NCBI RefSeq assembly: GCF_004346185.1 | Contig: NZ_SMAI01000011.1 | Location: 1-64,000, forward strand | Length of the DNA stretch: 64,000 bases | Direction of reading: 5' to 3' | DNA from: Aquabacter spiritensis | GTDB taxonomy: Bacteria; Pseudomonadota; Alphaproteobacteria; Rhizobiales; Xanthobacteraceae | In this document: positions 1-6,878 of the stretch, piece by piece | How the letters are laid out: every line of letters starts with the position of its first letter | How positions within the stretch are numbered: the stretch's first letter is position 1 | The notes under the pieces: model-generated | What the model was told of the DNA's origin: nothing | The model's input: only the letters and a program-made list of their open reading frames with translations | Databases searched by the model: none | Program-made: the position numbers and the translations under genes

Positions 1-4
1 CTCC

Positions 5-89
5 AGTCTACGATTAAGGGAAAACGAGTCTCCGCTTTAAGGGGAAGATCAGTCACCGATCACCCCCAGTCTTCGCTTTGCGGAAAACT
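5..89. repeat. Iteron family I
   Basis: Direct repeats with consensus AGTCTNCGMTTTAAGGGG followed by AAAA start at 5, 27 and 68. A shorter relic beginning AGTCACCGATC starts at 51. The copies run through the repA stop codon and reach the left edge of the window, so more may lie outside. Spacing is 22 bases and then 41 bases between full copies, close to multiples of a helical turn. They are candidate RepA binding sites. Confidence 0.6.
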
Positions 90-1120
90 GACAGCTGATC
101 TGCGGCGCTCACAAAAGCGCTCGCGCGCCTCTTAAAGTTAGATTCTGGGTTAGACTCTAAGTTAAGGGCGCGATTTCCTGATGCAGGACAGGGAGTTAAG
201 GCCTGTTTGGGTTCCTGATAGCACGAGGCACCGGTTCCCGATGGCACGATAGTCCGGGTTCCCGATAGCACGAGGCTATCCACAGCCTGTCCACAGGGCG
301 CGGCTGGCTCGAAGGCGAGCAGCAGCCGGCCGCTGACCTCGACCTCAACGAACAGCATGTAGTTGGGAAGCGGCTGGCGCCGGATCAGATCCCTGAGCTC
401 GAAGGCGAAGCGCTTGAACGGCGACAAGCTGCCCGACTTCTGGTGTAGGTGCCGGAAATCGAACCGCCACCCGTCCTGCTGCCGCCCGCCATGCTTGCGC
501 ACCAGCCGGTAGAGCCAGCGTTCCAGCCCGCCCGTCAGCCCGAAATAGGCCCGGTCGATGGTAAGCACGAGCGCGTCGTCGAGCACGGCGCGGTAGAACC
601 AGTCCGGCAGGATGAGGTCGACGCCATCAGGTCGGCCGTTGCGGTCGGTCCGTTCCTGCCATTCATTGATCCAGGAGAAGCGGTGCCGGCGCCCCTCCGC
701 CGGCTGGCGGATGGTGGTCGAGACCGTGGTGGACTGGAGACGGTCGAGCGCGGCCTTGAGGCGCTGATAATCGCGCAGCGAGGTGCCGCGCCCGACAAAG
801 GTGAGGATCTCATAGGGCGTCGCCGCCATCAGGCGCGAGGTGCGCAGCCCCGCGTCGCGCGCCTCGACGATCTGGCTCGCCGCCCAGATGAGAATGTCGG
901 CGTCCCAGATCGTCGCCATGCCGTGGTCGGGCACGGCCTCGACCCGGATGGCGATGCTGCCGGTCCGAAAATCGATCGGCGCCACGCGATGGGTCTTGGA
1001 GAGGGAGAAGAAGGGATAGGCCATGAGATCCTGCGCATCTCGTGGCGCGAAGTCGCCTGGCAGGGCGCGGAACAGATCCAGCTGTCCGCGCTCCGAGAGG
1101 CTGTGATGCCGCGCCGCCAT
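53..1120 (-). CDS. repA: Replication initiator protein A (RPA family)
   Basis: A 355-residue protein of the plasmid/ICE replication initiator A family. The conserved part spans about residues 28-270 and includes the MAYPFFSLSK motif, the LMAATPYEILTFVGR segment and the LPDWFYRAVL and LERWLYRLVRKH motifs typical of this family. The tail after about residue 270 is encoded by iteron-like DNA and is probably not a folded domain. The frame is open back to base 1537, but that extension is proline/arginine-rich low-complexity sequence overlapping the upstream HTH gene, so the ATG at 1120 was chosen. It follows the HTH gene by 10 bases and is probably cotranscribed with it. It should allow the excised element to replicate; partition genes may follow beyond the left edge. 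Confidence 0.85.
   Translation of the reverse strand: MAARHHSLSERGQLDLFRALPGDFAPRDAQDLMAYPFFSLSKTHRVAPIDFRTGSIAIRVEAVPDHGMATIWDADILIWAASQIVEARDAGLRTSRLMAATPYEILTFVGRGTSLRDYQRLKAALDRLQSTTVSTTIRQPAEGRRHRFSWINEWQERTDRNGRPDGVDLILPDWFYRAVLDDALVLTIDRAYFGLTGGLERWLYRLVRKHGGRQQDGWRFDFRHLHQKSGSLSPFKRFAFELRDLIRRQPLPNYMLFVEVEVSGRLLLAFEPAAPCGQAVDSLVLSGTRTIVPSGTGASCYQEPKQALTPCPASGNRALNLESNPESNFKRRASAFVSAADQLSVFRKAKTGGDR
137..166. repeat. AT-rich 12-mer direct repeats
   Basis: GTTAGATTCT at 137-146, GTTAGACTCT at 149-158 and GTTAAG at 161-166 are spaced exactly 12 bases apart in the most AT-rich patch of this region. The arrangement recalls the 13-mers of origin unwinding elements. It is inside the repA reading frame, so part of the pattern may be fixed by coding. 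Confidence 0.45.
210..280. repeat. Iteron family II inside the 3' end of repA
   Basis: Three tandem copies of GGTTCCYGATRGCACGA start at 210, 233 and 257 (spacing 23 and 24 bases). They differ in sequence from the repeats at 5-89. In the repA frame they encode short Ser-Gly-Thr-containing repeats after the folded domain. Because the spacing is not always a multiple of three, the repeat is kept as DNA rather than as protein, which supports a binding-site role. Confidence 0.65.
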
Positions 1121-1130
1121 GGTGGTGCGT

Positions 1131-1412
1131 TCAGCGCGCGGCGCGGCCAGCGAACGAACCGGCGGCAAGCGCGTGGCGCTTGGCCGGCAGGACGGTGCCG
1201 CGCGGATCGGATGTCGAGGTGACCGCGCCGCGCTCGGTCCATGCCTGCAGGTCGTCGATGGAATAGACGACGCGTCCGCCCAGCTTGCGAAAGGCGGGAC
1301 CGGTGCCATAGGTGCGGTGCTTCTCAAGCGTGCGGGCCGAGAGGCTGAGAAACGCAGCCGCTTCCTTGGTGCGCAGATAGCGCGGCGGGAGGGGGGCGAG
1401 ATCGGGTCGCAT
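1131..1412 (-). CDS. AlpA/MerR-like helix-turn-helix protein, candidate excisionase (RdfS-like)
   Basis: A 93-residue protein with one winged-helix DNA-binding domain of the HTH_17/excisionase type. YLRTKEAAAFLSLSARTLEKHR (given here as its first and last parts: YLRTKEAAAFL, then SARTLEKHR) is the recognition helix region, and the wing carries GGRVVYSIDDLQAW. The ATG at 1412 has a good Shine-Dalgarno (GGAGG, 9 bases upstream); an in-frame ATG at 1472 would add a poor leader. In Mesorhizobium ICEs the gene activated by FseA is rdfS, a small HTH recombination directionality factor heading the operon. This gene sits directly downstream of the FseA-like genes and just before repA, so the same job is likely. 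This is inferred from position and fold, not shown. Confidence 0.7.
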   Translation of the reverse strand: MRPDLAPLPPRYLRTKEAAAFLSLSARTLEKHRTYGTGPAFRKLGGRVVYSIDDLQAWTERGAVTSTSDPRGTVLPAKRHALAAGSFAGRAAR

Positions 1413-1533
1413 GGAGCGGGCCTCCGTGGGTGTGGCGGGTGCTGCCGGAGTGCGGCGGCGGACGGTGACCACGGTGGCGGAGGAGGAATGTCGGGAGGGA
1501 TGGGGAAGATTGGGGGGCTAAAATCCCCACCCG

Positions 1534-1974
1534 TCACGGGCGGCGGCGATGCCGGAACAGCCGCAGATAGCCGCCGGCAATCAGGCCGGAGCCGCCTTCC
1601 ACAAGGCCGATGACGCGGTCGCGCAAGGGAGATGTCTTCCAGGGATCGGCCGCCACACGCTCTGTGCCGAAGACAGCCTCTGCGATGGCCCGGTAGCTCG
1701 CACCCCGGTTTCGTCCGTCGCAGGCCTGAAGCATCAGCCGCAGGCGCCCCCGTTGCTGGCGGGTCATGCGGGTGTCGGGGGGCACGGGCTTCCTACGGCG
1801 CGCATGCCAGAGGCGGTTCAGCGCCTCGATACGGCCCGGCAGATCGTCGTCGAAAGGGATCAGGGCGGCGATCGGTGCGCCGGGTTCAACGATGGAGAGG
1901 AAGAGGGGCAGCGGTGCTGCAGAAGCAGGTGTCTCCGCAGGAGCAGGCAGACAGGTCTTGCCGGTGTCCGGCAA
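1534..1974 (-). CDS. DUF2285 protein, probable C-terminal half of an FseA-like activator
   Basis: Starting from the first ATG the frame gives 146 residues with a DUF2285 DNA-binding domain in the second half (RMTRQQRGRLRLML, then GASYRAIAEAVFG and the basic C-terminus). The same frame is open back to 2094, and the residues upstream of the ATG include WSPRVNPAVTIF, a motif that normally belongs to this family. The ATG at 1974 is therefore probably internal. The upstream frame overlaps it and ends at 1886. This matches FseA of ICEMlSymR7A, where two overlapping genes are joined by a programmed +1 frameshift. Translation on its own from 1974 is the alternative. Neighbours are the excisionase-like gene downstream and the antiactivator-like gene upstream. 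Confidence 0.75.
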   Translation of the reverse strand: MPDTGKTCLPAPAETPASAAPLPLFLSIVEPGAPIAALIPFDDDLPGRIEALNRLWHARRRKPVPPDTRMTRQQRGRLRLMLQACDGRNRGASYRAIAEAVFGTERVAADPWKTSPLRDRVIGLVEGGSGLIAGGYLRLFRHRRRP

Positions 1975-2266
1975 ATTGTCGGGCAGCGCGGTGAAAATCG
2001 TTACGGCCGGATTGACGCGCGGCGACCACTGAAGCCGTTGTAAGTGTGCAGGAAACGAGGGGTTCGCCGGGACATCGTAACCCCCAGCGATGCTCTACCT
2101 CGGCCGAGAAATGTTCAGCCGCTCTCTCGGCATCCACGAGGTCTCGATAAGCCTGCTGGTAGGCTTCATCGCGCCTCAGGCACTCCCAGGCCAATCCCTC
2201 CACGGAGAGATCATCGAAATAGTCGTAGGTCCGACTGTCTCGCCAGCGCGACGTATCGGGCTTCAT
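1886..2266 (-). CDS. DUF6499 protein, probable N-terminal half of an FseA-like activator
   Basis: The start at 2266 (Shine-Dalgarno GGGAG) gives 126 residues. The first 62 form the conserved DUF6499 region (SRWRDSRTYDYFDDLSVEG... through a WGL motif). After about residue 70 the zero frame turns into an arginine/cysteine-rich sequence with no family resemblance, while the +1 frame continues as a good DUF2285 leader. The product that matters is therefore probably the fusion reading into the downstream frame, with the shift between 2094 (where the +1 frame opens after a TAG) and about 2030. Released alone, it would be a truncated protein. Confidence 0.75.
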   Translation of the reverse strand: MKPDTSRWRDSRTYDYFDDLSVEGLAWECLRRDEAYQQAYRDLVDAERAAEHFSAEVEHRWGLRCPGEPLVSCTLTTASVVAARQSGRNDFHRAARQFAGHRQDLSACSCGDTCFCSTAAPLPLHR

Positions 2267-2386
2267 GAGCGACTCCCAGACGGTGCATGCCGTTGGGAAC
2301 AGCAATTAAGGATTGCATCGCGAGGCAGAACTCACCTCACAGGCAACAGGTGATGCGGCGCGCGCATCACATGGACCGGAGGCGCT

Positions 2387-2653
2387 TCAGTTGACACTGT
2401 GCGGGAGCAGATCGCGATAGCCTGTCTGGGCGAGCCAACGGGCGCGCTCCAGATGGCTGTCATGTACCGCGCGGGCGCGGGCAGGCTCCTGCGCCGGATC
2501 AATCCCGAACAGGACGACCACCACTTCCTGCCAGTCCGCTCCCTCGGCGGTCGCATCGAGCAGGCGCATATAGAGCTTGATATGGGCGCGGTCGTAGGCG
2601 GTCAGTTCCTGACCGGACGGCGCCTTATCCTCAAACGCCTTGGCCACGTCCAT
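2387..2653 (-). CDS. Small DUF2285 protein, QseM-like antiactivator
   Basis: An 88-residue protein (ATG at 2653; a TTG at 2716 would extend it) made almost entirely of one DUF2285-type unit: TAYDRAHIKLYMRLLDA, then WQEVVVVLFGIDP, then VHDSHLERARWLAQTGYRDLL. In ICEMlSymR7A the short DUF2285 protein QseM binds and blocks FseA and TraR. Its gene lies next to fseA and is divergent from qseC. Size, domain and placement here match, including the divergent XRE gene. The protein family is certain; the antiactivator role is inferred. Confidence 0.75.
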   Translation of the reverse strand: MDVAKAFEDKAPSGQELTAYDRAHIKLYMRLLDATAEGADWQEVVVVLFGIDPAQEPARARAVHDSHLERARWLAQTGYRDLLPHSVN

Positions 2654-2902
2654 CCCCCGCAAGCTGTCGCTTCTTCTGTCGCAAGCCAAGCCGTCGGCGA
2701 CGGTGTGGGGGTGCAATTTGGGATCATTCTATCATGCGTGCTCATAAAGCCGAACGCCGCGTCGCCGGTGCGCACACCTGATCCACCACCTCTTTGGCAC
2801 TGCCGATGCAAGGCATCAGGCGACCGCTACCCACGCCGTGGCGAGTGCGATGTAGAGAATACTCCGTGGTGAAATACTCATCAAGCGACTGCTCTCTCGG
2901 TC
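2654..2902. promoter_or_regulatory. Divergent control region between the QseM-like and XRE genes
   Basis: This 249-base gap holds both promoters. The heptamer AATACTC occurs twice, at 2858-2864 and 2873-2879, 15 bases apart and 24-45 bases before the XRE start; on the other strand this reads GAGTATT N8 GAGTATT. It is a candidate operator for the XRE protein, by analogy with the paired operators of QseC. No confident -35/-10 pair was assigned. Confidence 0.4.
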
Positions 2903-3151
2903 ATGGAGATCCGAGAGGTGTTCGCGCACAATCTGAAGGCCTTGCGGCTTGCCAAGGGGCTGTCGCAGGAGGAGCTTGCGCACCTCGCGGACATTGATCG
3001 CACCTATATCAGCTCACTCGAGCGGTGCGTTTACAACGCCAGCATCGATGTGGTGGAGCGGCTCGCCTCGGTTCTCGGCGTCGAGGCGTCCGACCTGCTC
3101 CTGCGTCGGCCGAAAGGCCCAGCCGAGACCGCTCTCGAAGACGACAAGTAG
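2903..3151 (+). CDS. XRE-family repressor, QseC-like
   Basis: An 82-residue protein consisting of one Cro/CI-type helix-turn-helix (residues 5-62: LKALRLAKGLSQEELAHLA, then DRTYISSLERC, then LASVLGVEASDLL) and a short charged tail. It has no sensor or oligomerisation domain. It is transcribed away from the QseM-like gene. In the Mesorhizobium ICE system, QseC is a small protein of this kind that binds operators between the two genes and sets a low-frequency on/off state for transfer. Small XRE proteins are common, so the assignment rests on the arrangement more than on the sequence. Confidence 0.8.
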   Translation: MEIREVFAHNLKALRLAKGLSQEELAHLADIDRTYISSLERCVYNASIDVVERLASVLGVEASDLLLRRPKGPAETALEDDK

Positions 3152-3239
3152 GGAACGATTGTAGCCATCATCGCGATCGTCGCCGTCTTGCCGATGGCGT
3201 TCGTCCCCGGCCTCGGAGGCCGGGGACGCGGCCCGCGCT

Positions 3240-3566
3240 TCAGTCGCTGCGGCGTCCGTTGGGGCGGGACCAGATGAGGGAGAAGGACTCGCCGTCTTCG
3301 TCGTCGAAGAGATTGGCGTAGATCGGGGCGGTGAAGCTCGGATCGTCGAGCTTGAGGCCCAGATAGTCGCGGCCCTCGGTGGAGCGCTTGGACCAGGCGG
3401 CCCCGATCTCGGCGCGGCCGACCAGGACCCGATGGCTGGGGGCGTTCTCGCCGGTGGCGCGGGTGTCGGGGATGATGCGCACGCCCCGGGCCTGCACGCC
3501 GAGGGTCACGATGTCGCCGGTGAACTCGTTGGTGCCGGTCTTCTTGAAGGTGCCGATGGTGGCCAT
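3240..3566 (-). CDS. DUF736 family protein
   Basis: A 108-residue protein beginning MATIGTFKKTGTNEFTGDI and continuing through RIIPDTRATGENAPSHRV, GAAWSKRSTEGRDYLGLKLDDPSF and a C-terminal SLIWSRP, which together are the DUF736 signature. The ATG at 3566 follows a GGAG-type ribosome site; the frame is open further upstream but without family sequence. DUF736 proteins occur almost only on plasmids, ICEs and islands of Alphaproteobacteria. Their function is unknown. It is on the strand opposite the XRE gene and converges with it. Confidence 0.9.
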   Translation of the reverse strand: MATIGTFKKTGTNEFTGDIVTLGVQARGVRIIPDTRATGENAPSHRVLVGRAEIGAAWSKRSTEGRDYLGLKLDDPSFTAPIYANLFDDEDGESFSLIWSRPNGRRSD

Positions 3567-4195
3567 GTTCCGTCTCCGTCCTGTCTTCTGAGCCCGCGCC
3601 ATTGCGGCCTCGATGGCGATCGAAAGGCCGAAGGCGAGCGGCGCCGCATCGCCTCGGGGTCCCCGTCGCGCTCGCGCGATGGGGTGAGGATTGCGACCGC
3701 AGCGCAGCGGAGGACGGCGCAGGCGCGACTTTGTTGCTCCGCGAGGAATGACGGCGATCCGGGGCCCCGCGCAGCGCGCGGGGTGGGCGTCGGCAGGGGA
3801 AGAAAGTCGGGACCAGCCGTTGTGGCATAGGCGCTCGAGGCGCAGCCGACCTTCGGCCAGATCAGGCCATTGAAGAGGCCGTCTGGAGCGGGCAATGGCT
3901 GATGGATGAGGGAGATGGTTTGGCCTCGCGCCGGACATAGAGACGCGCCGGCGAGCATCGGCGGACGATACCCTGAGCTTGGCCAAACTGCCGTTTCCCT
4001 GGCCCGCCAACGCCTCGAATGCTCCACTCCGAGGGGCCTTTCAACAGCGACACGGCCGCCGTTTGCCGCGCACGCTAACTCTGCCGTACAGCATGGCGAA
4101 ACGGACCATTTGGGCTTCCGCTCCCTCCCGGCCCAGCCCTTTGACGCGGACGTAATGTCATTCGCCTTCTGGTGCGCCGAGCGGATGTTGCGGTG
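3567..4195. other. Non-coding stretch upstream of the DUF736 gene
   Basis: I see no supported gene here; the open frames lack start signals and family sequence. The part at 3700-3720 contains GCAGCGGAGGACGGCG, a motif that recurs as GTAGCGGAGGATGGCG in the long leader of the SLOG gene (near 6985-7000). It may be a long 5' leader or spacer shared among genes of the element. An in-frame 63-residue frame at 3862-4053 on the minus strand was not accepted. Confidence 0.4.
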
Positions 4196-4636
4196 TCAGT
4201 GGGCGGAGCTGTGTCCGCCAGAAGGGCGCAATGCCTTCCTTCCGGTGATGCGCACGAAGGCGACGATGCCGACCACGCCGGCTCCGAGGATCGAAAACAC
4301 CATCTGCCACGTATGGGAGGGCATGGTGTGCTTAACGATGCCATGGGTGGCGTGGAAGCCTGCCGCAGCGGCCGGGACGACGAATGCGGCCGCGATCATC
4401 AGGCGCGCCCAGATCGGGCGGACGATCGCGAACAGGAACTGGCCGAGGCCGTAAGTCAGGCCAGCGGCGGCAAGGCCGACAACAAGTACGCCGAGCCATC
4501 CGCCGCCGGTGCCATAGGCCCATGTGCCCGCCGTGATGCCCGCAAACAGCGGCAACGCGAACACCGCAAGCGCGAAGAGTTGCCAGCAGAGGAATGCGAT
4601 CGTCGCGATGCCGAGAAGAATGCCGATGAAGATCAT
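4196..4636 (-). CDS. Small integral membrane protein of the element
   Basis: A 146-residue protein with four or five hydrophobic segments (about residues 3-22, 24-44, 52-70, 80-102 and 118-137), separated by short glycine-rich loops, and a polar C-terminus. The start MIFIGILLG at 4636 has a CGGAG ribosome site; the longer frame to 4726 has no hydrophobic or conserved content. I do not recognise the family. It has the look of accessory membrane proteins carried in alphaproteobacterial ICEs between DUF736 and the SLOG gene. Confidence 0.65.
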   Translation of the reverse strand: MIFIGILLGIATIAFLCWQLFALAVFALPLFAGITAGTWAYGTGGGWLGVLVVGLAAAGLTYGLGQFLFAIVRPIWARLMIAAAFVVPAAAAGFHATHGIVKHTMPSHTWQMVFSILGAGVVGIVAFVRITGRKALRPSGGHSSAH

Positions 4637-4743
4637 GGGGACGGCTCCGTAAGATCGGAGGAATGTGTCGCCACCGACTCCGACGCACCCGCCCGATGAG
4701 CAGAATTGGCGGCGGCCACCATTCATGGCCGCCGGTTCGCCTC

Positions 4744-4911
4744 TCAGGAGGCGAAGGGGTCGATCTCCCGGACGATGGCGGCTTCGTCGCCGTCATACTC
4801 GGCAGCAGGAATGACGGAGAGCGTTCCGTCGCCGGCGCGGAAGATCACGACGGTGGCCATTAGGGTGGTGGCGAGGCTTAAGGCGAAGGCGTGAGCGATC
4901 TGGGCGGACAT
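4744..4911 (-). CDS. Hypothetical 55-residue protein
   Basis: A short frame with start MSAQIAHAFALSLATTL at 4911, preceded by CAGGAG. The N-terminal 20 residues are hydrophobic enough for a signal sequence or a single membrane anchor. The C-terminus is acidic (EYDGDEAAIVREIDPF). It is not a family I can name. It lies 107 bases upstream of the membrane protein on the same strand. The ribosome site and protein-like composition support it modestly. Confidence 0.5.
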   Translation of the reverse strand: MSAQIAHAFALSLATTLMATVVIFRAGDGTLSVIPAAEYDGDEAAIVREIDPFAS

Positions 4912-5193
4912 CGACCTGGCTCCTGCGCGAGCGGAGGTCCATCCCCCGCTGACAGGCGCCCGAAGAGGCCGGCCGTTGGCCGCAATCACCGCGTGAGGCG
5001 CAGCCGGAGCGGAGGCACGCGCAGCGTCGTCCGACCCTTCATGGGTTGATGGCGTCAGGCCATCGGCTGGACCCAAGGATCAGCGTCGTGAAGCGGGGAT
5101 GGTCGTCCGGTCAGGAGACCGTGATGGCGGGCTACTGCGCAGGTCGCTTCCGCAGCGTTGCCAGGTTGAACACGTGCTGACTGTGGCAGGTCG
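4912..5193. other. Non-coding gap between toxin gene and small protein
   Basis: No gene is supported. The segment around 5000-5025 contains GGAGCGGAGGCACGCGCAGC, a loose relative of the repeated motif in the leaders at 3700 and 6985. It may hold the terminator of the toxin operon and the leader of the 55-residue gene, but no clear hairpin with a T-run is visible. Confidence 0.3.
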
Positions 5194-5616
5194 TCAGCTG
5201 TCCACGTTCCACGGATTGATGACCGCCACACCGGCGGCGTCGAACGCGCTGGTATCGCGCGTGGCCACAGTGAAGCCCCGGGAGGCTGCGATTGCAGCGA
5301 TATAGCCGTCGGGCGTCGGAAAGCCCTTCCCGGCCGCGCGTGCTTTCACGGCGAGGCCGGCATAATGTCGTGCGGCAGCGATGTCGAATGGCAGGACACG
5401 GTCGGCGAACAGCTCCATCACCCCATCCAGGGCCTCGGTGAGCCGGTCCTTGCGCTTGCCCGCGGGCAGCGCACCGATGCCAAACAACAGCTCGGCGATG
5501 GTGACGCTGGAGAGATAGAGCGTCTCGGCAGCCTGCTCGTCGAGCCAAGCCCGCATGGCGTCGTCGGGGATAGGCTTCATCGCCTCCGAGATGACATTGG
5601 TGTCGAGAAGGATCAT
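5194..5616 (-). CDS. PIN-domain toxin of the VapC/FitB type
   Basis: A 140-residue ribonuclease toxin. The acidic PIN triad is visible: Asp5 in LLDTNVISE, Glu42 in TIAELLFG, and the later Asp residues in PTPDGYIAAIA and TRDTSAFD. The DTNVISE start and the ending INPWN are typical of FitB-like plasmid-stability toxins. It overlaps the antitoxin gene by four bases (ATGA), which indicates translational coupling. The pair would keep the element in the population after excision. The RNA target is not predictable from sequence. Confidence 0.92.
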   Translation of the reverse strand: MILLDTNVISEAMKPIPDDAMRAWLDEQAAETLYLSSVTIAELLFGIGALPAGKRKDRLTEALDGVMELFADRVLPFDIAAARHYAGLAVKARAAGKGFPTPDGYIAAIAASRGFTVATRDTSAFDAAGVAVINPWNVDS

Positions 5617-5867
5617 TCGAAGCTCATGGGCTCGGCAGGCGTCCTCTCACGCGCCGGGCTGAGACCGTCGATGTCCTCATTGGTCAGGCCGAGGCGGCGG
5701 CTGCGCTCCGCGAGCGCCGTTCCGAGCCGAAGGCGCGTGTCAGGGCGAACGGCGGTCTCCAGGATGTCGCGCATCTCGGCTTCGGTGCTGCGGCCATGCT
5801 GGGCCGCACGCACCTTGAGGGCGCGGTGCGTTGCCTCCGACAGATTCCGGATCGTCACTGCGGGCAT
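5613..5867 (-). CDS. FitA/StbC-type antitoxin
   Basis: An 84-residue ribbon-helix-helix antitoxin. Residues 3-40 (VTIRNLSEATHRALKVRAAQ, then GRSTEAEMRDIL) are the Arc-like DNA-binding fold typical of FitA and plasmid-stability proteins. The C-terminal half would wrap the toxin. The gene is first in the pair and probably autoregulated: two TGATAGCA sites stand 20-37 bases upstream of its start. Confidence 0.92.
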   Translation of the reverse strand: MPAVTIRNLSEATHRALKVRAAQHGRSTEAEMRDILETAVRPDTRLRLGTALAERSRRLGLTNEDIDGLSPARERTPAEPMSFE

Positions 5868-5887
5868 GATGGCGCCTCCAGTAAGGC

Positions 5888-5904
5888 TGATAGCATTGAT
5901 AGCA
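5888..5904. promoter_or_regulatory. Candidate FitA operator half-sites
   Basis: TGATAGCA occurs at 5888-5895 and again at 5897-5904, as direct repeats nine bases apart. The gonococcal FitAB complex is known to bind an inverted repeat built from TGCTATCA and TGATAGCA. Here the same half-site appears twice in the same orientation. Confidence 0.55.
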
Positions 5905-5951
5905 AAATAGAGGAGTTGCCATCATATTCAAGATTGCGGGTATGGCGGCGC

Positions 5952-6878
5952 TCATGCGCCGCCGGAACTGAGGCGATAGACCGGAATGCCCATCTTGCGG
6001 GCCTTGTCGGCCAGATTGTCCTGAATGCCGGTGCCGGGAAAGATCACGACCCCGATCGGCACCACGTTCAGCATCTGGTCGTTGCGCTTGAAGGGCGCGG
6101 CCTTGGCGTGCTTCGTCCAGTCGGGCTTGAAGGCCACCTGCGGGACCTTGCGGCTGTCGGCCCAGAGGGACGCGATCTTCTCCGCGCCTTTGGGCGAGCC
6201 GCCATGCAGCAGCACCATGTCCGGGTGCTTGGCGTGGATCTGATCGAGCTTGGCCCAGATCTGGCGGTGATCGGCGGTGTCGCCCCCCGAGAAGGCGATC
6301 TTTGGCCCGGCGGGTACCAGCACCTCGGTATCGGCACGCCTTCTGGCCGCGAGGAAATCCCGGCTGTCGATCAGTGCTGCGGTGAGATGGCGATGGTTGA
6401 CCCGTGATCCGGCCCGTGGCGTCCAGGGCGAGCCTGTGGCGATACGGTAGCGGTCTGCGGCGGCCTCGCGGAAGGATTCCATGCCGTCGCGGCGGCCGAT
6501 CAGGTTCATGCCGATGTCAATCAGTCGCTCGAGTTCGAGAGACTTCACCTCGGACCCGTCCTGCTCGCGCTGAAGCTGCTTCTGGTCCTGCTCATTATCG
6601 TCAAGCTTCTGCTCGATCCGGTCCACGGCGCGGTGGAACATGTTGACGGTCGACCAGAGGAGATCGGGAAGCTCGGCATCGAGGCTGGTGTCGGTGATCG
6701 TGGCGACAAGGGCGTCGAAGATGTCGGCAACGGCGCCGTCGATGAGGCGGTCCTCCGGTGGCGGGCGCTGGTCGCGCTCGTCCTCGGAAGGACGATGGCC
6801 GTGGAGCTGCAACTCCTGGATCAGGTGGTCGGTCGGCGATGAGACGTGGTGCGGCTCGTGGTCGTCATGCGCGCTCAT
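5952..6878 (-). CDS. DUF2493 protein with a SLOG (YspA/cpYpsA-like) domain
   Basis: A 308-residue protein. The N-terminal third is polar, with an acidic, glutamine-rich helical stretch (about residues 80-115, QKLDDNEQDQKQLQREQD) likely to be a coiled coil. The C-terminal domain (about 195-300) has the SLOG nucleotide-binding pattern: IAFSGGDTADHRQIWAKLD, then DMVLLHGGSPKGAEKIASLWA, and VVIFPGTGIQDNLADKARKMG. SLOG proteins bind nucleotide-derived ligands or low-molecular-weight molecules; the role on mobile elements is unknown. The ATG at 6878 excludes an 80-residue arginine-rich extension. A long 315-base leader precedes it. Confidence 0.85.
   Translation of the reverse strand: MSAHDDHEPHHVSSPTDHLIQELQLHGHRPSEDERDQRPPPEDRLIDGAVADIFDALVATITDTSLDAELPDLLWSTVNMFHRAVDRIEQKLDDNEQDQKQLQREQDGSEVKSLELERLIDIGMNLIGRRDGMESFREAAADRYRIATGSPWTPRAGSRVNHRHLTAALIDSRDFLAARRRADTEVLVPAGPKIAFSGGDTADHRQIWAKLDQIHAKHPDMVLLHGGSPKGAEKIASLWADSRKVPQVAFKPDWTKHAKAAPFKRNDQMLNVVPIGVVIFPGTGIQDNLADKARKMGIPVYRLSSGGA

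Larger units (their letters stand above)
5..295. other. Probable replication origin of the element (oriV)
   Basis: Within and just beyond the 3' end of repA lie, in order, three or four copies of a 21-24 base repeat (5-89), an AT-rich patch with 12-base direct repeats (137-166), three copies of an unrelated 23-base repeat (210-280), and two sites close to the DnaA box: CTATCCACA at 276-284 (one mismatch to TTATNCACA) and CTGTCCACA at 287-295. Iterons, an unwinding region and DnaA boxes beside an initiator gene are the usual parts of an iteron plasmid origin. That it works as an origin is inference. Confidence 0.6.

Noticed and set aside
1121-1537. N-terminal extension of RepA back to base 1537
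   Set aside because: The residues are proline/arginine-rich low complexity and overlap the HTH gene, which has its own ribosome site and conserved fold.
3862-4053. 63-codon minus-strand frame in the gap before DUF736
   Set aside because: No ribosome site, no recognisable sequence, and composition like other non-coding frames here.
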